NCBI GenBank assembly: GCA_963580285.1 | Contig: OY757014.1 | Location: 100,070,072 to 100,134,071, forward strand | Length of the DNA: 64,000 bases | Direction of reading: 5' to 3' | DNA from: Lucinisca nassula | Lineage: Eukaryota > Mollusca > Bivalvia > Lucinida > Lucinidae | Shown here: positions 54,691 through 63,929 of the stretch, one piece after another | Layout: every line of letters starts with the position of its first letter | Numbering within the stretch: the first letter of the stretch is position 1 | Made by a program: the position numbers and the translations under genes | Notes under the pieces: generated by a model | Databases searched by the model: none | The model's input: only the letters and a program-made list of their open reading frames with translations | Told to the model about the DNA's origin: nothing

Positions 54691-57000
54691 TAGTGATGCT
54701 GTTACATGTGGGTTTACGGCGTCCCGCAAACCCCCATGCTGACAAGACAACCGAGCGTGATCTCTGACAGGTGTATGGGCAGCTGTGGGGTAAGGCACAA
54801 GAAAGATATCAAATGAATGACATGAATTATTTACAGTATCTATATACAACACTTACTAACACAAAACATCACAATTAGTTGCTTCTGTAGCCAACTCACG
54901 ACGTCCGCCCCGAAGGCAAAACAATGTTCTGTGCTCGGAACGGGTGACGTGAATACCTACAGAAGCAAACAACAAAAACAACAACAAAATAAAAAGAAAC
55001 AACACAAGACGTGACTGGCCAGTTTATAACTTAGGGTGAATCCCCCACTCGCGTGAATCCCCCTCTCGCGCACTAGGGTTAAAATAGTTTGTCGACATTG
55101 TTGTCGACCACAGGTTGATATGTATTATTAAGCGGTCGCGCACTAGTTTGATTCGCCTGAATCGCCTGCAGGTTATTTATTGGACCTCTTCCATTTGAAT
55201 GGTCTCACATTCGTTTCACATTGCTACGACCTGTTTATGTTGGTTCGTCCGCCCTTGCTGGACCCTAACCGACAGCGTCGTACCAGTACCTGCTGCTCTA
55301 TTGCAGGGAGCAGCAGGTCACCACACATTGTTGTGCCTGCAAATTACGATAATTGGACTAAGATACAGTTCACAAAACATACATGCTTATATCATGATCC
55401 CCCTCCCGGAGAAGTAAGAATATGTTCACGCATATACCATTATTGCGCATGCGCCGACCAGACACACAGGCTGATTAGTGCATGTGACAAATAACCGTAC
55501 AGCAGAACTCAACTTGACTGTGCATCAAATTATCAGCACCCAGCGCTTGACACAATAATACTCAAAGTTCCTGTTTCCTTACTGAGCACTACAGAAATCA
55601 GTTAATGCTCACTACTCCTGAGCATAATACTCATCAAATTTGTGCTCACTACATTATCACACGTAAGAGGCAGTTGAACAGACCACGCCTTTGCGCTACC
55701 TGGTCAGCTGTCAATTACAGGAAACATAACAAACTCTATTTCATATCCTTCTCCACGACACCGCTCACAAATATAGCTATTCACAAATTCATTACATTAA
55801 CAACAGATAGAAACTACAAACAGAAAGATTTTCATCTATAATCCACAACATTTGTTAGTGTCTCATAAGGGCCAACACTGTTTGCCGTAAATTCTCTCTG
55901 TATTTGGTAGGCACCCCGTCACAACTGTCCTCGCGACGCTGATGACGCAGCTGACGTCATCCCCGCCGCTCAGGCCGTTATGACGTGTGGCGACCAAATA
56001 CTCCCACTTATCATCATCACGTTCTTTATATGTACATACATGCACAAACTAAGTTATAAGACAAAAACGGCATCATTACAAAATGAACTTATAATTCTTC
56101 TTGAACAAAATTATTTCTACTCAACATGAGCACGCTTGTAAAACCAGATTCATCATGGTTCATCATCACGGATAACCTGTCAGGCTCTTGTAAGAGTTTG
56201 CCCTGATGATGAAGATATGGTTAAACCCGTCTTAAGTTTACGTCCCCTCTACACCTAATATCATATAGAGACGGGACCACGGTTTTCTAACCACAGCTAG
56301 TCAAAAGTCATGGATCAAACAAGTGACACAGTGTTTATTAATTATATTCTACAAAAGGGGTCAAAAGCCTAAATGAATCTAGAATGAGCGGGTATCCAAA
56401 CTTTACGTCTCACCAACATCTAGGGTCAGAATGAGACAGGACCTCGCTTAAAAAAACTCATTCTACTTCTGGAGAAGCCTGGGATCGATCCTGCGACCTC
56501 TAGCTGGCAAAGCTAGTAGCCTAATCACTACAGGCTTCAACAGTGAATTCAGAATAGGCTTCAGAAAGTTGGGGTATACGAGAAGTAAACCCCTCCAAAA
56601 CCTACAAGCATGTTCATACAAAAATAATACTAAACATAGATTTAACATACCTTCCAATATACTTTTACTTTCCCATCACAATGTTGTTCGTATACCTTAC
56701 AACTTGACCTGCTGCTAAAGAGTGATCGTTTTTTCAGGGTTTTTATATCTATGAATACTACCGGAAAATCATGCATACTCATATTAGCCTGCTAAAATCG
56801 TGACGAGGTGGAGATACCGTCCACAATTAAAGCCAGATAGCAAAAATCGAGTAGATAATTCATTTGCGTTCAAATAGTATATTTCCAATAGGAAAAAAAA
56901 TGATGAAACGACCCTATAAATCCATGCCATGACTCCTGTCAAAACGAACACCCACACAACACGTGACGGGAATGAAAATCATATATGGCACAATTTGGCG
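54691..57000. other. Insertion of unknown type within family 5
   Basis: About 2.3 kb unlike the flanking satellite. I see no LTR pair, terminal inverted repeat or conserved protein. The open frame at 55,180-55,494 has no recognisable domain. It contains a foldback-like pair around CTTCTGTAG (54,881 and the complement at 54,957) and a tRNA-like unit at 56,464-56,540. Confidence 0.4.
56464..56540 (-). pseudogene. tRNA-Ala-like sequence (SINE head or tRNA pseudogene)
   Basis: On the minus strand it starts GAAGCCTGTAGTGATTAGGC and ends CCAGGCTTCTCCA. The acceptor arms GAAGCCT/AGGCTTC pair. CTAGC-TTTGCCA-GCTAG forms an anticodon arm whose loop centre is TGC (Ala). The T arm GGATCGATCC has mismatched stem positions. 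Similarity to tRNA-Ala is clear in the 3' half. It is probably not a working tRNA. Confidence 0.6.
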
Positions 57001-57001
57001 G

Positions 57002-57170
57002 TTGGCGTTTTTATGCCCCCGCATCGTATGATGCCGGGGGCATATAGTTTTTCGGTTTTCCGTACGTGTGTACATGTGTACGTCCGTCTGTACGTGTGTG
57101 TGTGTACGTACGTATGTACTTACGTACGTGATCCTGTAACCTCAGGTTAAAGTTTTTGTAACAGGTAGAG
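57002..57170 (+). repeat. Family 6 head fragment
   Basis: TTATGCCCCCGCATCG folds with CCGGGGGCATATAG, then comes GTACGTCCGTCTGTACGTG. It has the head and leader of family 6 without its monomers. Confidence 0.75.
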
Positions 57171-57450
57171 CCTGATTTATGAATGGCATTTGGCGAGGGC
57201 ATCCGTGTCCTATGGACACTTTTTCTAGTTTAGGCAAATTTTATAGAACTTAGCCTTATAGTGGCCCCCTGTATTGTAAAAACAGATCTCCACAAACCAC
57301 TCATGCATACATCGTATGATATGTGCATGACTTGTGCATGGAGCAGCACATTTTGCCTACCATATTTCATTTAAAATATTTCACTCGCACCACCCTACCA
57401 TATACCTACTAAAATAATTTTGATGTGCATAAGCACCAGAGAGGTTTCCT
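57171..57450. other. Unassigned spacer before family 5 resumes
   Basis: No gene or clear repeat recognised. Confidence 0.35.
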
Positions 57451-57690
57451 ATTCCATCTCGTAACAGATGCCGAACAGGGCTCCATTGGGTCCATGCCCT
57501 ACACCCTCTACTTAATAAAAGGCCTAATGTTTTAGATACTGAGTCCATATGGATGCTCATTTGGATATAGGGGTTCATTTGGGAGGCATTATAATTGGTA
57601 GATTAAAATGGTATCATGTTAAAATACATGGCTGTCATTGGGCAGTGCCCACCTGAGCTCTGGTGAGCATAGTGGCCCATGGGCCTCTTG

Positions 57691-58910
57691 TTTTATGCCC
57701 CCGTAGGAGAGCATATAGTTTTTGCACTGTCCGTTTGTGGGTTAGTCCGCACTTTTTTTTTCGATGCAAACTACTTCCCCATTTCTTCACCAATTGAGCT
57801 GAAACTTTGAACATGCATTCCTTGTGAGGTGCAGGGATGCCTAACACAATTTTCACGTTGGTCCTATCATTTTCGAAGGAGTTACGGCCCTCTATTTTCT
57901 AAAAATTGTGTAAAAACCTTGTGATGCAAACTACTTCAACATCTCTTCACTGATTCAGCTGAAACTTTGCACATGCATTCCTTTTGAGGTGAAGGGGTGC
58001 CTAACACAATTTTCACGTTGATCCTATCATCTGTGACGGAGTTACCGCCCTTGATTTTCTGAAAAAACGCGTTCGAAAACCTTTTGACACGAACTACTTC
58101 CACATTTCTTCACCGTTTGAGCTGAAGCTTTGCACATGCATTCCTAGTGAGGTAAAGGGGTGCCTAACACAATTTTCACGTTGATCCTATCATCTGCGAA
58201 GGAGTTACGGCCCTTTATTTTCTGAAAAAAAAAAACACGTTCTTAAACCTTGTGACGCGAACAACTTCCACATTTCTTTGACAATTTTGTTAAATTTTTG
58301 CATTTGCAATGATATGTAGATGTGCCTAACACAAAATTCATTCTGCTCGGATGAAGAGTTTTGGAGTTATGGCCCTTGATTTTCTCGAAAATGTGCTAAA
58401 AAATCTTGTGACGCAAACTACCTCCACATTTCTTCACCGATTGAGCTGAAACTTTGCACATGCATTCCTTGTGAAGTGAAGGGGTGCCTAACACAATTTT
58501 CAAGTTGATCCTATCACCTGCAATAAAGTTACGGTCCTTGATTTTCTGAAAAACGCGTTCGAAAACCTTGAGACGCGAACTACTTCAACATTTCTTCACC
58601 GATTGAGCTGAAACTTTGCACATGCATTACTTGTGAGGTAAAGAGTTGCCTAGCACAATTTTCACATTGATCCTATCATCTGCGAAGAAGTTACGGCACT
58701 TTATTTTCTGAAAAACGCGTTCTTAAACCTTGTGACGCAAACTACTGCCATATTTCTTCGACAATTTTGTTAAATTTTTATGCCCCCGTAGGAGGGCATA
58801 TAGTTTTTGCACTCTCTGTTTGTGGGTTTGTGGGTTAGTCCACACTTTCTTTTCCCTCAAATTGGCTCCCACGGGGGGGCATTGCTCACTTGTAGTGACA
58901 GCTCTTGTTT
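57691..58910 (+). mobile_element. Family 6 satellite-bodied element (~165-175-bp monomers)
   Basis: The head TTATGCCCCCGTAGGAGAGC / GCATATAG is followed by GTCCGTTTGTGGGTTAGTCC. Six or so monomers carry ACTACTTCCACATTTCTTCA, GAGCTGAAACTTTGCACATG, GGGGTGCCTAACACAATTTT and GAGTTACGGCCC. A second head lies inside at about 58,780. The right end is ACGGGGGGGCAT, hairpin TCACT-TGT-AGTGA, CTCTTGT. It begins in the T-run directly after the end of family 5. Confidence 0.8.
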
Positions 58911-58918
58911 TTTCTATT

Positions 58919-59125
58919 TAATTCTTATCCCGCTGAATAATTAATTTAGCCACACCCATTTCAGACTTTGAACCAATCAGATTGCTTGATGGATTCCTGC
59001 AGATTCACAAACTGAATGTCAAACAGTGTAGATCCTGATCAGATGGCTTCTTCAGAAGCCATCTGATCGGGATCTATACTGTTTGCAACAGTAGGGATTG
59101 TCATGTTCAGCGGGATAAAGGCTAA
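58919..59125. repeat. Hairpin MITE (TTAACCCTTATCC family)
   Basis: TTCTTATCCCGCTGAATAAT on the left, TTCAGCGGGATAAAGG on the right, palindrome AGATGGCTTCTTCAGAAGCC in the middle. Confidence 0.85.
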
Positions 59126-59375
59126 ACTGTCCCCGGGACCAGCTAACCTCATTATCTACTTGTCTGACACATTTCATATGCCTGTTTGTAAAACGGGACA
59201 TGTTATGTTATGGGGTATGGCATCGGTCTGTCCGCCCATAGTTCATAAACTTCTTCCTCTCCAGCTTATACATATGCTTAGGTTAATTTATGGAGGTTTG
59301 ATTGACTTTATCTTGAAAAGGTATGTTTTGTGTATTGAATTGAGGAGATAGTAATGAGTACACACAACATACATT
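59126..59375. repeat. Unit duplicated at 59,781-60,400, copy 1
   Basis: CTAAACTGTCCCCGGGACCA to TATCTTGAAAAGGTATG. The same unit follows the MITE at 59,587 and is there split by a SINE. The short frame at 59,103-59,351 lies here and is not conserved. Confidence 0.7.
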
Positions 59376-59585
59376 TAACTCTTATCATGCTGTTCACGAC
59401 AACCCATATCTTTGGAAACAGTGTAGATCCAGATCGGATGGCTTTGGAAGAAGCCATCTGATCAGGATCTACACTGTTTGAAATTCAATTTATGAATTTG
59501 TGGGAATAAATTACATCAAGTAATCTGATTTGTTCAAAGTCATAAATGGGTGTGGCTTACATGAATATTCAGCAAGATAAGGGTT
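59376..59585. repeat. Hairpin MITE, opposite orientation
   Basis: CTCTTATCATGCTGTTCACG on the left and TATTCAGCAAGATAAGGGTT on the right; the same family as its neighbours but inverted. Confidence 0.8.
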
Positions 59586-59586
59586 A

Positions 59587-59780
59587 ATTCTTATCCCGCT
59601 GAATAATTAATTTAGCCACACCCATTTCCGACTTTGAACCAATCAGATTACTTAATTCATTCCTGCAGATTCACAAACTGAATGTCAAACAGTGTAGATC
59701 CTGATCAGTGAAGAAGCCATCTGATCTGGATCTACACTGTTTGCAACAGTAGGGATTGTCATGTTCAGCGGGATAAAGGC
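59587..59780. repeat. Hairpin MITE, third copy of the cluster
   Basis: TTCTTATCCCGCTGAATAAT to TTCAGCGGGATAAAGG. The central palindrome is shortened by about a dozen bases compared with the 58,919 copy. Confidence 0.8.
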
Positions 59781-59845
59781 TAAACTGTCCCCAGGACCAG
59801 CAAACCTCATCTACTTGTCTGACACATTTTATATGCCTGTATACC

Positions 59846-60178
59846 GGCCCCGATAGCTCAGTTAGTAGAGTGTCCGCTCCGGGGAACGGGAGGTCACGGG
59901 TTCGATCCCGGGCCGCGACATACCAAAGTCGTTAAAAATGGTACTAGCTGCTCCGCGCTTGGCACTCAGATTTACGGGGTAGAGCTAGGACTGGTCGACC
60001 CAGTGTCAGGATAATGTGACTGGATGTGGTATCATGTAATGTGTCTGGGACATGATACTTCAGTGAGGCAGCACTATAAAAGTGAGCATTGAGCTCCCTG
60101 TCGCAACCAGACACCATGGTGATATGACTGGAAAATTGTTGAAAGCGACATTAAACCCGAATTCACACTCACACATTA
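59846..60178 (+). repeat. SINE-D, tRNA-derived, with target duplication
   Basis: The tRNA-like head GGCCCCGATAGCTCAGTTAG (A box) and CACGGGTTCGATCCCGGGC (B box) reads like a true tRNA for the first ~75 bp. A body with TACTAGCTGCTCCGCGCTTG follows, and the tail GAAAGCGACATTAAACCCGA. It is flanked by CACATTTTATATGCCTGT and CACATTATATGCCTGT. The empty site exists at about 59,168 (CACATTTCATATGCCTGT), so insertion is directly shown. Confidence 0.9.
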
Positions 60179-60334
60179 TATGCCTGTTTGAAAAACGGGA
60201 CATGTTATGTTATGGGGTATGGCATCGGTCTGTCCACCCATAGTTCATAAACTTCTTCTTCTCCAGCTTATCCATATGTTTAGGTTAATTTATGGATGTT
60301 TGATTGACTTTATCTTGAAAAGGTATGTTGTGTG

Positions 60335-60385
60335 TACTCATTAGAATCGCCTCATTGAGGCGATTCTAATGAGTACACATAGCAT
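60335..60385. repeat. HP palindrome, near perfect
   Basis: TGTGTACTCATTAGAATCGC / CTCATTGAGG / CGATTCTAATGAGTACACA: a stem of over 20 bp with a tiny loop. The duplicate at 59,330-59,365 has a degenerate version. Confidence 0.85.
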
Positions 60386-60418
60386 ACATTTAAAATGTAT
60401 TTCATAAAAAGTCAAAAA

Positions 60419-60797
60419 TACAGTAAAATTCCTATATTAAGACCACCTTTGGGACTGTTCAAAAGTGGTCTCTGACCAGAGGACCACTGTACGCAGAAAA
60501 CACAAAGAATGAATAACTTAATCACAAAATAAGGTTTTTAAAGCAGAATTAGTCTAATTTAAGGTGGTCTTAATAGTGGAATTTCACTGGTAAAATTTCT
60601 ATATTAAGATCACCTTTGGGACTGTTCAAAAGTGGTCTTTAAGGCCACTTTTGAACAGTCCCAAAAGTGGTCTCTGACCAGAGGACACTGTATGCAGAAA
60701 ACACAAAGAAAGAACTACTGTAACCAACAAAATATGCTTTTTTAAAGCAGAATTAGTCTTAATTTTAGGTGGTCTTAATAGCGGAATTTCACTGTAT
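60419..60797. repeat. Two adjacent MITEs with CAGTGAAATTCC-type termini
   Basis: 60,419-60,590 and 60,591-60,797, head to tail. Each begins CAGTAAAATTCCTATATTAA or a variant, and ends GGTGGTCTTAATAGTGGAAT / TTCACTG. Inside are AGTGGTCTCTGACCAGAGGA and ATTAGTCT. The second copy has an extra foldback of CCTTTGGGACTGTTCAAAAG. Confidence 0.8.
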
Positions 60798-60937
60798 ATT
60801 TAAAATGTATTTCATAAAAAGTCGAAAATGTATCCTAAGGTTTTCCCCATTATGCCTCATGGCTTGGCAAAATGAGTAACCATCAATAGTTCGAATTACC
60901 CCTATCTCGAACAAAAATTCATGGTCCAGAAAGGTGT

Positions 60938-61156
60938 TTTTTTTTTTTTTTTTTTTCACTCAAGATTATTTCACTCATATCGAGCCGATCGTTAATCAGA
61001 GGTGGGCGAAAACCGGAGTACCCGGAGAAAAACCACCTGACCTTCCGTTGCAGAACTTGGCGTCTCACATGTGACCCGAGCGAGGCTCGAACCACAGCGG
61101 TGAGAGACCTAATGATCAAGAGTCAGCCCTCTTAACCACTAGGCCACGGAGGCCCG
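60938..61156 (-). repeat. SINE-B, full length
   Basis: On the minus strand: GGGCCTCCGTGGCCTAGTGG (A box), TGTGGTTCGAGCCTCGCTCG (B box), GTGAGACGCCAAGTTCTGCA, GTCAGGTGGTTTTTCTCCGG, CGGCTCGATATGAGTGAAAT and a poly-A end (T-run at 60,938 on the plus strand). Confidence 0.88.
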
Positions 61157-61304
61157 TACCAGAAAGGTGTATTGAGTTATTGAAGTTCGACTATATTGGA
61201 GATTGTGATTAGTATCTAGATGGGTGACCGCTTTGCTTGACTTTGTGGACCACCCGGCAAATGTTACAATAAATACAGAGAAGTAAGCAGGAAGTCGCAG
61301 GAGT

Positions 61305-61560
61305 TCACGCCCCTGCCCATTGGGGGCTTGAAGAAATAGATTCGGCTGCATGGTGTTCCACTAAGAGATGAAACCGACTGCACATATGAGTACTGGTAAA
61401 CCGCTTAGGAGGTCTAACACTGCCTAGGCAAAGTGGTGCGTGTCCGCCCGTCCATGCATATAAACCCCTTTAGTTTCATTGGGCGGTAGGGCTTGAGATG
61501 TGATTTCATCTCAGTGTCGGGTAAAAGTCCCAGAGAATTGGAAACAACATCTCCAAAATG
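61305..61560 (+). repeat. SINE-A copy, lacking the tail
   Basis: GCCCATTGGGGGCTTGAAGA to AACATCTCCAAAATGA. The next copy starts immediately where the tail should follow. Confidence 0.85.
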
Positions 61561-61925
61561 ATTTGCCCCCGCCCATTGGGGCTTGGAGAAATAGATTGGG
61601 CTGCATAATACTTCCATGCAGAGCTGAAACCTGGCGCACAAGAGTACTGGTAAACCGCTTAGAAGGTCGAAGCCTGCTCAGGCAAAGTGATGCGAGGCGG
61701 CTAGTCCATGCATATAAACCCTGTTGGTTTTCATTGGGCGGCAGGGATTGAGATGTCATTTCATCTCAATGTAGGGTAAAAGTCCCACAAAATTGGAAGC
61801 AAATTCTCCAAATTGACCTTACTAATGTTGATGGGGACGTTAAATCTCAAATCAAAAACAAAATCTCCAAAATGACCTAAATAGTGTTGATGAGGGCATT
61901 AAACCCAAGATCAAACAAAAGAAGT
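61561..61925 (+). repeat. SINE-A copy with duplicated tail
   Basis: GCCCATTGGGGCTTGGAGAA to GATGGGGACGTTAAATCTCA, followed by a second tail ATCTCCAAAATGACCTAAAT / GGCATTAAACCC (61,862-61,915). With the previous copy this is a head-to-tail tandem of SINEs. Confidence 0.85.
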
Positions 61926-61950
61926 TGTCTTCCTTACACAGAAATGTATA

Positions 61951-62160
61951 CCGTATTTCGGCGTGTATTATACGCACTTTTTTCTCTCAGAAATATGAAA
62001 TCAAAACTGGGTGCGTGTAATGTAACAGAACACAAAACTTCCAACATTTTTCCAAGCGTTGTCGAAGTTTTGCGGTCGCGAAATCTAATGACAATCGCGA
62101 ATTTACTACAAAAAGTTTTTGTTAGACCGACTTCAACGATAAACAGATAGTTTTGGATAC
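61951..62160. repeat. One terminus of a CCGTA-type transposon
   Basis: TACCGTATTTCGGCGTGTAT and TATACGCACTTTT resemble the ends at 41,057, 43,917 and 45,317. The matching right end was not found, so it is a fragment or a solo end. Confidence 0.5.
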
Positions 62161-62360
62161 CAAGCAAGCCCCTGAATATATTTTCTTACCCGGAAACTGT
62201 AACTACTTATTTTAGTTTCAGAAATTTGACTTTTTTAAGGTAATAACGAATCAAAGAAAAACCTGAATCTATATATATATTTGATTGACAGCTAAGTAAG
62301 GGAAGCAACGATGCGTAACTTTAATTTGAGCCGAGGCATTAATTTCCTACAATTTAACAT

Positions 62361-62985
62361 GTGCGTCCCCGCGAAGAATCAGACCCACCTATGCACCCAT
62401 ATAGTCTGACCAGAGATTATTTTAGCTTTCCTTAGATTGCACATTGAACACTGATAAGACTGCCCGAATGCACAGGCTGCTCTGAGTGAATGGTCATTGC
62501 TGGGCGCACATGAAAATAATAAAGATTTCTCTTCCTGGACGAAAGAGCAATCCTTAGAGCATTCAGCAAAGTTTGATAAGACTGCACAAATGCGCTGCGC
62601 TGCTCTGAGCAGATGGACTGTGCAGGGTGCACATGTAAATTGAATAGATTTCTCTTGCTGCACAAAGGAGCAGAAAGAAATTTGTTAGGGTGCGAGAATG
62701 CGCAGGCTGCTCGGAGCAGACGTCTTTGCAGGGCGCACATGTATTTTGTAGAGATTTCACTTGCTGCACGGAGGAGCACAACGAACTTTGATAAGACTGC
62801 GCGAGTGTGCAGGCTGCTCTGAGCAGATGGTCTTTGCGGGGCGCACATGTAAATTGTAGAGATTTTTCTTGCTGCACAAAGGAGCATTGGGCCCTTAGCA
62901 GTAGTTACAGCGCACAAGGAACTGATCAGACTGCGCGACTGCACAGGCAGCTCTGAGCAGACAGTCCTCAATGTGAATTGAAGGA
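62361..62985. repeat. ~130-bp tandem repeat related to the 40,766 foldback MITE
   Basis: Four to five units with GGGCGCACATGTAAATTGTA, GATTTCTCTTGCTGCAC, GGAGCA and ACTGCGC...GCAGGCTGCTCTGAGCAGA. The left part resembles the arm of the 40,766 foldback (CCATATAGTCTGACCAGAGA). A long minus-strand frame across it is a by-product. Confidence 0.7.
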
Positions 62986-63052
62986 AATTATTCCAAACAA
63001 TATGACTGCTTGTAAATTAGAAGAGTCACTTCAGAATAAAAATAGGCAGTGG

Positions 63053-63148
63053 CTAGAGATACGGATCCGTATCTCTAGTCTCGGAGGCTAGAGATACGGA
63101 TCCGTATCTCTAGTCTCTGAGGCTAGGGATACGGATCTGTATCCCTAG
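63053..63148. repeat. Three tandem 26-bp palindromes, period 35 bp
   Basis: CTAGAGATACGGA is followed by its exact complement at 63,053-63,078 and again at 63,088-63,113. A third copy at 63,123-63,148 has CTAGGGATACGGA with compensating change on the right arm except one position. Spacers are TCTCGGAGG and TCTCTGAGG. Confidence 0.95.
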
Positions 63149-63929
63149 CATTTTCCAATAGGCCTGGCTAGAGGTACAGTTTGATAAGACTGATAATTGT
63201 TTCAAACAGAGATACCATTGCTGTTTTGACGCAATTTGCAAAGTAGCATAACTCTACTAAGGTGAAAGGTGGAAAAAGTAATATGAATTCTGAAATGGGA
63301 CAGGACCAATGGCAGTCCTATGTTGTATGATTATTATTGTTATTATTATTATTAGGGTTATATGTTGTATTTGATTATCATTTTTTCGACCTGTCATGTT
63401 AGCCTATGGATGAGTCAAATATACTTACCAGAATAAAAGTTGAATTTTGAATGCCATATCACCTTTAATTTATTGCATCATATGAGTTATATTTTCGCCA
63501 TCCATAGTTTTCGGCCAGCATTAAACGGGAAGATACGACTAGGTCTTGCTGCAAAGAACTGATGAAACTAATTCCTCGAGTTGTTTACATGTATCTTAGC
63601 GGATTGGGTTGCCATATTTTGTAATATTTTAAATTTTGCAAGTCTCGCTACTTTGGACATCTCCTTCCTGATGCCCGGGGCTTCCGTGGAGTGTGGGCCA
63701 TGTTTGCTGATATTGGCTCGGTGGGTGGGGGCGCCTATAAGTTCGCGGGTCAGTACTCAAGTACTGATTTAAATGACTATATTAAATCTTTATTGTTTTT
63801 AGCAGTATAAATTTCTAATTTTTCTAAGACTAAGACTGACTGACTCATTGATGATGATTAAATATCAGAGAGGTCTCTGTGTCACTAAATTTGGTATAGT
63901 TACGCCTTAATTACACCCATTTGCCAGCC
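63149..63929. other. Unassigned right flank
   Basis: No gene recognised. A TTATTATTATT run lies near 63,335-63,353. No sequence matching the next expected IPO13 exon was seen. Confidence 0.4.

Larger units (their letters stand above)
52545..57690 (+). mobile_element. Family 5 satellite-bodied element, interrupted
   Basis: The head TAGCTCACCAGAGCCGAAGG folds with CTCCGGGGGAGCT. The leader GTCGTCATCTGCGTC and ACGACATCTCCTCTGAAGCC follow, then two kinds of tandem monomers. The end at about 57,655-57,690 is GAGCTCTGGTGAGC, hairpin GGCCC-AT-GGGCC, CTCTTGT. The array breaks off near 54,690 and returns near 57,450 (GGTCCATGCCCTACACCCTC), so about 2.7 kb of other DNA lies inside. Confidence 0.75.

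Noticed and set aside
55180..55494. Protein frame of 104 codons
   Set aside because: No domain, and overlapping frames of similar length; nothing supports coding.
59846..59920. A true tRNA gene
   Set aside because: The tRNA-like part is followed by a SINE body and tail and flanked by a target duplication, so it is a SINE head.
62432..62971. 179-codon Cys/Ser-rich minus-strand frame
   Set aside because: Lies on the ~130-bp tandem repeat; overlapping frames in other phases look the same.
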